In this document: piece after piece, positions 55,991-64,000 of the stretch | Numbering within the stretch: the first letter of the stretch is position 1 | How the letters are laid out: the number at the start of each line of letters is the position of its first letter | NCBI RefSeq assembly: GCF_000003605.2 | Contig: NW_003154241.1 | Location: 98,413 to 162,412 of the forward strand | Reading direction: 5' to 3' | Source of the DNA: Saccoglossus kowalevskii | Lineage: Eukaryota; Hemichordata; Enteropneusta; Harrimaniidae | DNA: 64,000 bases | Made by a program: the position numbers and the translations under genes | Notes under the pieces: generated by a model | The model's input: the letters and a program-made list of their open reading frames with translations, nothing else | Told to the model about the DNA's origin: nothing | Databases searched by the model: none

Positions 55991-58415
55991 CAAGTTTCAA
56001 GGACACGCTCACAACAACCCCTCTGTTTTAATATGACGAGCACAAAGAGAACTTTCAAAAATTCAATGGGGATTGTGTCATTTTCAATGACTTGTACTTT
56101 ATGTTTTAATATGAAAATTTTTATTAAAACATGTAGCGAATAAGAGAGTGTAAGTGGTCTAAAATTAACAAAAAAATACTTAAAAATGTTGACAAATTAT
56201 GGCGTTCAATGATTTGGACTCCCTTACATTATCAATTCACAAAACTGCAAATGTCTTTTGTATTTTGAAGACAGAGTTAGGGAAAATGGATATGCATTAA
56301 TTCAAGTGATGATCTACATGGTCTTTAAATTTTAAATGTCAACTTATGTCACATTTCACAAAATAAATTTTGACCAAGACCTGTAGCCAATAGGAAATTA
56401 TGTATATTTTTATCCTGAAATTATTCAAAATATTTTAGAAAAATATAAAAAAATAGACAAAATCTTACAACAAAATTTTGGCAAGAATGGCCTTAATTAA
56501 TTAAATGTTAGTTAACCGGGGTGTTGCTGTTATTGGGACATACTTTAATATTCCATGACTGGTTGCTTTTCTTATTAACAAAAGGGTGTTGTCACAAGGA
56601 CCATTGTTGTCACCAAATTGACCATAATATTTGGATGCTTATAGATTATTACATATCTCTGTCTATTCCTACTTTACCTTGTACCGCTATGTGTGGTAAT
56701 AGTAATATTATATTGCATATTTAGAAAAGGAACATTTCTATCAGTTATTAGCAATAAATATAGGGATAACAATATTAAGTAATAAAACTAATGAAATGCA
56801 CATGTGTATGCTTCATAGTTAATTTTCCTGTCATAGTGTCTACAGAAATTTAAGAAAGCCCATTTGATGTGAAATTACACATAGGTGACATTTCTGTCTC
56901 AACCTTCTGTTCTTTGTGGTGTTTCGAAGTAAATAGAATTAAGTGGCACTGTTTTGATTGTGTAACCGATAATACAAGGTATATTAGTGTAGTCATGGTC
57001 TATAGATGTTGAATCGATCTACGCTTTATTTATTTCACTTCTGAGTGTTCCTTCAGGGTTTAGGGTGGAGTCTCCTCGCTATAAATAACACAAACTTTCC
57101 TGAATGGTTTAATGACTACCGTAACACAAGGCTATGTCATTGCATTTTAATGCAGTGCAAGTAAACAAATTGTTGTGAGTAAGCAGTTTTAAATTGAGCA
57201 TGGTGCTTGTGTTACATATTGCAGTTTTTCAGTAGCGTACCGTGTATTGAATACCTTCTTGATATTCAATGAAATGTATACCGTACTAGTGTGTTATGTA
57301 TTGCAGTAGTGATCAGGTGATGTTGTGTTTTGAGTATTGCAATTGATCATGTCTGACCTGTACCGACAGTTCAGTGTCCTTAGTCAACTCCCATGTCTTG
57401 TACCTTTCATATGACTTCCAGTACTGTTCCAAATTAAAATAAATGTTTGTCATTGTTTTGAATGATTTTTTAAAACCAAATTTCATTAAGAATGTAATTA
57501 AGCATTATTCTAATTTATTCTATATAGTGATGAATCAGATTTGAAATATTTTAGGAATATTTTTAGGAAATTTGTATGTCATTTTTATGTGATGGTTAAC
57601 CCAGGAATTGCAATTGTATATAAGTAATTATGAATTTAGATAATTTTAAACAGTGTGTTCATTGAAATTGGATTTTACTCACAAAATCATATAAGGAATC
57701 TTTGCTGTGAACGTTTTTTTTTCTCTTGAAATAAATTAAGGTTATTTTTCACATAGGCATGTTTTAATAAGTTGGTTTTCATTGTACATGTTATAATGTA
57801 CAACAATATTTTAAACAGCAGATTGAATTATAGAATGCTGACCCCTCTGCCCAGTATGATACCTCATCTGCCTCTTCGGTTAGTTTTGCTCACCATTTAA
57901 AACAAGGATTTCTCATTCTGTATGATGAGTAAACAGTTCCTCACCATTTACCTAACCTTATGTTTCGTGTGTGTTTTCCCAAATAGAGCAGGTTTATAAC
58001 TTAAAATGTACTTATACTCAAAAAATGTCTAGTGGGAAAGTGGGGAGGGGGGTAATGCATACTGTGAGACAAATTGGGACTCTAATCTAATTTTGTCTGC
58101 TCAATGTAGATGAGCATAAATCATAATTTCCAAGTTGGTATATAAATCCCACAGTAAAACAAATCATGTATCTGACAAATTTAACGATTTGCCACTGAAT
58201 AAAACATAAGGATGAAAGCTAGGATGATTTCTTAGGTCTATGATCACTAACAGAAAATTACCATTCAAACAGGTTGTTAAAAACTTGGGTTTTGGCCAAT
58301 TTAAATTGATAGACATCACCAGCTAACTGCAGACTTATAAGAATGTCAGGTGAGCAAAGTTTAATGAGAATCACGCATGATGGAATGTCACTGGCTTTAC
58401 CGGGATATTAGAAAG

Positions 58416-58466
58416 AGATTGGAGAGTTGTCTAAAGTAGATTGGAGAGTTGTCTAAAGTAGATTGG
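58416..58466 (+). repeat. 22-bp tandem duplication
   Basis: Two copies of AGATTGGAGAGTTGTCTAAA (unit 22 bases) plus the start of a third. Confidence 0.8.
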
Positions 58467-59341
58467 TATTCAGTAAGTTTGTCAATCCACACTGAGAATA
58501 AACAGTGTTGCATTCCCCTCATACTGGTCACCATGTTATGACTTGTTTCTTTCCCCACTGTTTACTCAATGTATATACACTGGGACCTTTTCTTCTCTGG
58601 TTCACCAATTTTATTTCACTGTTGAACAGATGTAGCTGATGTGAGAAAAAACGAACAAAGTATGTTGTCTATGTTGTGAATTTGTCCTTCCATACTTGGT
58701 AGCCTGGTGCTTCATTAACCATGTTTAATTTTTTAATAAACTTGACTTTTGGAATATTTTACATTCATGTTACGATAAATTACATAGTACCGGTAAATGA
58801 ACATTACACTTGTCTATATACTTATAAACTTAATTGACCCTGTAAGTACAGTAATGGTTAGAATTAGAGGACGAAACATTACTAGAGGCGCCGTTTTTTC
58901 AAAAGTATTTTTTTAAATAATGAAATGTAATGCAGTTATGTATTAGCCATGTTTGCAATTTCTGTGTAATTCAATCTCATCTAGCCCACCTATTGATCTG
59001 ACCATTTTGGATAATGGATAATTTCAAGGCCATGTGTTCTGAAAATTTTAGTCCATTCCATTCAGAATGGCTTTACAGAGCAGTTAAAAATGTACATGAA
59101 CATAATTAGATATTGACAAATATTTAGTGATCAAACTTTGCTACACTAAAAAAAAATATAAAAAATTGTGTTGTTGGAAACAAAATGTATTTTACTCTCA
59201 TAACATAGCACAAATATAACTGGAGTTTTATTTCTGTTGTATCCAATTCCAAAATTTTAATTTGGATATTAACAGACTTAAAAACTGATCAAACTATAAA
59301 TTGTGGAGCTAAATTTTATGAAAAACAATTGGTTAAAACGT

Positions 59342-59462
59342 AGGGGTCGTCACCTACGCTTGTGAGAAAATTGAGTTATCAACACGCGCTAAAGAACACA
59401 ATGGCTCATGGGTAGGCGCATGTTTGTAAACAACAACACATGGCTGTTTGCTGCATGCACAG
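59342..59462 (+). repeat. Dispersed repeat family, copy 2
   Basis: Counterpart of 7340-7470: CATGGGTAGGCGCATGTTTG then TAAACAACAACACATGG, with GGGGTCGTCACCT and ATTGAGT upstream. Lies in RAB40 intron 1. Confidence 0.5.
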
Positions 59463-60674
59463 ATGATGACTCCCCCACTTTGATTACTTTCACAGTCATA
59501 CAATATTGATATAATGTTATTATTGTTAAATCTAATAGAAATAATTTAGTCTTATACATTTGCTGAAGGATAGGTACAAGCTCGTCATATTTCCTTTCAT
59601 TCATGACACAAACACAAGAGCATGTAACATTTACTGCAAATGTCAAAGTTATATTGTAACCCGGTAAGGGTATGATTAGTATTAATATATCATTTTAAGT
59701 TTTACATTCCACTTCAACATAATCCCATACTTTGGAAATCCTTAATAGCTGACACCCCTTTGACATAAATGGTACTTTCCATCTTTATACCACATTCAGA
59801 TTCTCAGCATTCCTTCTGCATCAGTAGACTAAAAGAATAAAAAAGAAGAAGCGAAAAGATAAAATCAGAACAGGTTTAAATTTGCCAAATCATTCAAGAT
59901 GCCTTTTAACCTACTGTAAGTTTTTTTAATAGAATGGCCATTTTGAGATTGGTTGAAGTGTTGTGTGGCGTAGGGATTAGAGAAGCAATTGAGCTTAATA
60001 TGTTACTATGGGAACATGTTGCATGTTGGGATGGTTCTTAGTTTATCTGGCTTGCTCACTCTTGCTTTCCTTTTCTTTTACTTTGAGTATGCGTCTCATT
60101 AATTCATTTTGTTTCATAACCCTGTGCTCTACAAATACATCTGTAGTCCACTGGGGTTGAATTGTATTACAATATTGTCTGCGGTTATTACATTGTTTGG
60201 TACATGGAGGTGTACATGTGTGCATCAACCGATGGAGAGGAATGTTTTATGCCATATTTTCTGGTGTATCCACACTCTCTAGTACATTAAAATCAAATTG
60301 AAATCGGAAATAGCTTATTATCCACTGTTAAGCCTGGGGTAAGAATATCATGAATGAGATTAGATGTTCATAACATTTATCACTGGAATGAATCTCATTC
60401 GTCCCAAGAGAATTACTGCTATGAAGCAGTGTATGAACTTTAGAGTTTGATAATTATTATTTGGCTTGACCTAATCACCACCATTGCCAACTTTTGTCGC
60501 CTTCCACAAGAAGTAATCCTGTTTTAAATCTGTTTTTTTATTCTGGCTGATTGGTTTCAATTCAACACATCTTCTGCGGAAAACCTCCATGGATATAGCC
60601 ACAAAATGGGGTCAGCAGTCAGCGTGTTTAAACATTGCATAGATTGTGTTTAATTATTTTACGTAATTTTTTGT

Positions 60675-60868
60675 GTGGTCATTTAGTGATTGTTGCATCA
60701 GACCCACAATCTGTAGACCAAAATTCAAATCCTTCTAAACACCAAAAATGAATTGACCCCTACCCTGGGTGAAGTGTGCCACAGACTCAATGGGAAGGCT
60801 AAATCCACTGGCTGGGATTTACTGTCACTTGGCACAAAAATAGTATAAAAAAAAACAAAAAAAACAAT
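60675..60868 (+). mobile_element. tRNA-derived SINE copy 2 with A-rich tail
   Basis: A tRNA-like head with an A-box-like GTGGTCATTTAGTGATTG, a B-box-like ATTCAAATCC, and the body blocks shared with 14464-14615 (AAACACCAAAA, GTGTGCCACAGACTCAA, CCACTGGC). It ends in a run of A with scattered C. The head folds only in outline like a tRNA, so it is not called a tRNA gene. Confidence 0.78.
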
Positions 60869-61084
60869 GTACATGCATTTTGTATAGGACCTTGATGAGC
60901 ACACAACTGTGTAGCATTTTAATTTTGAATTTGATGAGAATTACAGATTTTCAAATGTCACCAACAACTGCAACAGCATGCAACAACAACAACAGCAGCA
61001 CATTTGGCTTTCATAATAATCACTGATATAATATGATAAATCCCATGTGTGTTTCTGACTGCACACAATATTTGACAAATCCCA

Positions 61085-61167
61085 TGCTTACTGGCAGATT
61101 ATATCTCCCTTGCTTACTGGCAGATTATATCTCCCTTGCTTACTGGCAGATTACGGTATATCTCCCT
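61085..61167 (+). repeat. 26-bp tandem repeat, three copies
   Basis: Unit TGCTTACTGGCAGATTATAT plus CTCCCT, starting at 61085, 61111 and 61137. The third copy carries a four-base insertion. Confidence 0.85.
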
Positions 61168-62124
61168 AGCATTCATTCATAATGGCTATGTGGATATAAG
61201 TGTGGATCTACCCATGCTGTTACCTGAGGGTGTTTATATAATCTAAAAAGTATTATCCATTGTTAGTTGTTGATATAAGTGTTTTGTTGATTTAGTCTCA
61301 AGCTTCTCCAGATCTCTGGATCTAGATCAATACCGCTATCCCTAGATCGATGGAGAGAATGTTTTCATAATGTTGGATCAATGTAGGTTATTCAGCTATA
61401 TCTATATGAGGGTTAATTGTGTCTGAATAATACCATATTGTTTGTTTTTTTACACTGAAAATTTGTAAATTTTTGTAATAATATGATATCTGTGTGGTTT
61501 TTATCAATTTACTAACAATTTTGATCAGGATTTGAAAGTGACAACACATCACCATACATTATATAGAAGATAGATGTTTACAAAATTCCGAAAAAGATTA
61601 AAACTATAAATTTCACAAAATGCATTGGAATGGCTTGATGTGCCATTCTGGATTTCAAAAAATCCAATTCTCTGATAAGATAACAGACCTTAATGTTATT
61701 TATAGAACACAGCTGATAAAATGCCTTAGTATTTTCACAGCAGTGGCATAACATTACAGTATGGTATGGTATGATTTCATTTTATTTATTTGAATATCTA
61801 TATTGTTCAATATCATTTGTTGCCACTGTTTCATTCATTTTGGGGAGGGATACTGAAGTATCATATGGGTATGTAAAGAATGATAAATATTTTTATGCAA
61901 AATTTGAGATTTTTTTTTTTACCTGACACTGATAATAATCTTCATGGACTGGACTTCATGGCCGTGCAGCGGAAGTGTCCAAGCTTGGGAGGGTGTGTTA
62001 GCAGTATGACCAAGGGCCACAAAAGCCATATCCAGTCCATAAAGGTTTTATCTTATGCCTTATAGGTGTAATTACAATTTTACCACAGCATGACCTTAAA
62101 TGCATGATGTAATTTAAAATGACG

Positions 62125-62245
62125 TGTTTTATTTTGATGGATGAAAACCAAGCGCACTGGGCCGGGTGTGATACGGGATATTATTGCCCTGATGTGAGGG
62201 TGCGCATCCCATAGCGTTACGAGGCTGGGCAATACTCTAGGTATA
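62125..62245. repeat. Locally G+C-rich segment with short inverted repeat
   Basis: A sharply bounded G+C-rich patch in an AT-rich intron (GCACTGGGCCGGGTGTGATA ... GAGGCTGGGCAATACTC). ATTGCCC and GGGCAAT form a loose stem. It looks like a piece of an interspersed repeat end, but I cannot name the family. Confidence 0.3.
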
Positions 62246-62646
62246 TGATAAGGACAATTAACTTCTTACATTGTGATTGTGAATACCAAAGTTTCAAGAC
62301 CAGCAACATTTAAACAAGTAAATTAATTACATGTAATTAAAAAAAGAGCCCTTTATAATAAAGTATAATTTACTGCCTGCTTTTTTCATGGTGATAGATT
62401 TGGAGACACGCTAAATAGTAGCACTAGTTTTAGAAATGCACCACTGAAAATAAATCTTGAAAACAAGTATTTAATATAAATTATATGGGACCTGTCAGTG
62501 TCAGTGATGTCACGTACCAGTCCCATAGTCACGAAAAATGTCCTCAAAAGGTATATCAAGCACACGCTTGCATAAGTGGCAGTGTTTGTACAATTTAAAC
62601 TACTGAACGGTTTTCCTATTTAATAGTAACTCATTGGTGTACTGTG

Positions 62647-62697
62647 ATAATTTCCAGTGTGCAAGTACACAATAATTTCCAGTGTGCAAGTACACAA
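62647..62697 (+). repeat. 25-bp tandem duplication
   Basis: Two copies of ATAATTTCCAGTGTGCAAGT followed by ACACA. Confidence 0.85.
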
Positions 62698-63252
62698 AGT
62701 AGTTTATTTTAATATGGATAATTAAGTTCATAGTCTTTAGCTGCTTAAGGGGCAACCTAAATACTGAAAAGGATACGGTTACACTTAAAATACTAGTTCT
62801 TCTTTCTTATAAAGTACCTCTTAGAATTTACAAGTTTTATTTATAAGTGTGCTTTATGTTAGTTGCTGTGAGATTGTAGATTTTAAAGGTCTGTGGTCGG
62901 CGCACTGTGCATGCGCTCTTCTAATGCGCTCTAAATTACAAGTACCGGTACATGTTTTGACCTGGGCGCAACTTGCACTAATTACCACCGGTGATGTCTT
63001 CCAATCACCTAAAAAATACCTTATTAAAGCTTGGTAACGTCTCAGTTTGTACTCGTTGATCTGCACAACAGTCATAGCGGCCATCTTTGTTTATATTAGA
63101 CCCATATCACGTTCATGCGTGGCACGATGACTACTGTTCTTTAACTATAGAATCCAACAGCATGATGAATGACTTGTTGAAAATATCAGGAATGTGTGTG
63201 AAATTGTATACCATACACACATATTTAGTTGAATTAAGATATCATAGTGTGT

Positions 63253-63425
63253 TTGTTTCACTGTGACGCAATTCGGATTTATTGAACTGAAAAAAAAAGG
63301 TACATATGTCAAGTTCAATTAAGTTTGTTTTAATTGTTTCACTGTGACACAATTCTTATTTATCGAACCATTTACATTTGTAGTCTATGTAGCTCAAGAT
63401 CAAAGGTACATATATCAAGTTCAAA
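63253..63425 (+). repeat. Diverged tandem duplication near RAB40 exon 2
   Basis: The first copy (63253-63318) and second (63333-63425) share TGTTTCACTGTGAC.CAATTC, TTTAT.GAAC and AAAGGTACATAT.TCAAGTTC, with extra sequence inside the second. Confidence 0.6.
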
Positions 63426-63943
63426 TACGGTATTTACTCTGCTAAAAATAAGAACACTACAGTAAAAAGATTATCAACAATATGCTGGATTTGTGTCCTT
63501 GTACAGCGTGCGCTTCAACATGTATGCTCCGCGATTATTTGGGTTTGTGTTTTCATTGATCGGATAGGGAGGTCAAGGGTCAAGAGAGTAAAAAAATATG
63601 TGTACAAAAAAAAAATATTGTAGTGCTCAGCGCCAAAGGTTAGAGATCTAGGCGTGTAATAATATGAGGTTATTACTTGGACAGTACGCCGTTACATCGA
63701 CAAATGCTTATTATCACTGTAAAGGGTTAATTATTCACTGTGTTTTAATTTTGCTTATTTCGTTGACTGGAAAATGCGCTAAATTGAATGATAAAACCGT
63801 AAAATACCGCAAAATTACGACACACTGTAACTTATGGCGTTACGATGACAGATATAATAATATCAAATATGTGAGGGATGCTGTTTTTTCATTGTTTTTT
63901 GCACCAGATTTGAAAACAAATATTTTTTTCTGTATTTCCATAG

Positions 63944-64000
63944 GTATTGAACACAAGACAACAACCATCTTACTAGACGGCAAGAAAGTCAAGTTACAGT
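63944..64000 (+). CDS. RAB40: RAB40 exon 2 (start; continues beyond window)
   Basis: After a TTTCCATAG acceptor the frame reads IEHKTTTILLDGKKVKLQ, the switch I region and following strand of RAB40 (IDYKTTTILLDGRRVKLQ in human, from memory). The first two bases complete the Gly codon begun at the end of exon 1, so the 16.7 kb intron is supported by phase as well as by homology. Confidence 0.93.

Larger units (their letters stand above)
47278..63943 (+). other. RAB40: RAB40 intron 1 (16.7 kb)
   Basis: Non-coding, AT-rich intron joining two in-phase RAB40 exons. The parts I can name are the hairpin-headed repeat array (54806-55990) with an N gap, dispersed repeat copy 2 (59342-59462), a SINE (60675-60868) and several short tandem repeats. 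No other exon was supported; ORFs in 47282-48617 and 51985-52332 showed no domain. Confidence 0.8.

Noticed and set aside
60677-60740. tRNA gene in the SINE head
   Set aside because: Box-like motifs are present, but the cloverleaf stems do not pair properly and the segment continues into a SINE body shared with a second locus.

Overview
This is a 64 kb piece of an animal nuclear genome. It is AT-rich (roughly one third G+C) with long introns, GT-AG exons and many dispersed non-coding repeats. The genes point to a bilaterian: a meiotic recombinase (DMC1), a SUN1/SUN2-type nuclear-envelope protein, a PR/SET-domain zinc-finger protein (PRDM family) and RAB40. Gene structure and repeat style (tRNA-like SINEs, fold-back MITEs, a TACCGGTA-rich background) suggest a marine invertebrate, possibly a hemichordate. 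That species-level guess is inference only. A 50-base N run at 55083-55132 marks a scaffold gap.

Layout. (1) 334-1965, plus strand: the last six coding exons of DMC1; its 5' part lies outside the window. (2) 3758-30934, minus strand: a complete 18-exon SUN-domain gene that I could join in phase from start to stop (5958 coding bases, 1985 residues). It converges tail-to-tail on DMC1, with poly(A) signals only about 30 bases apart. One exon (8172-11602, 3431 bases) encodes about 1140 residues of coiled coil, so the protein is more than twice the usual SUN1/SUN2 length. Its introns hold a transposon with about 100 bp terminal inverted repeats, a SINE, two MITE-like elements, a fold-back element and a lone RecQ-helicase-like exon. 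(3) 30935-38500: intergenic, with the SUN promoter side, an L1-like LINE fragment, two unrecognised ORFs and CTCF-like motifs. (4) 38501-46448, minus strand: a complete eight-exon PRDM gene (2412 coding bases, 803 residues) with a PR domain and seven C2H2 fingers; its introns contain a LINE 3' fragment and a 109-bp minisatellite. (5) 46449-47135: a 687-bp divergent promoter interval. (6) 47136-64000, plus strand: RAB40 exon 1 and the start of exon 2, separated by a 16.7 kb intron full of repeats.

DMC1 acts in meiotic strand exchange, and SUN proteins anchor meiotic telomeres and nuclei to the cytoskeleton through KASH partners. In human, DMC1 and SUN2 both lie in 22q13.1, so this adjacency may be an ancient linkage. 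The most unusual feature is the giant SUN luminal coil. I saw no gene cluster of a new type, no CRISPR array and no structural RNA gene other than tRNA-like SINE heads.
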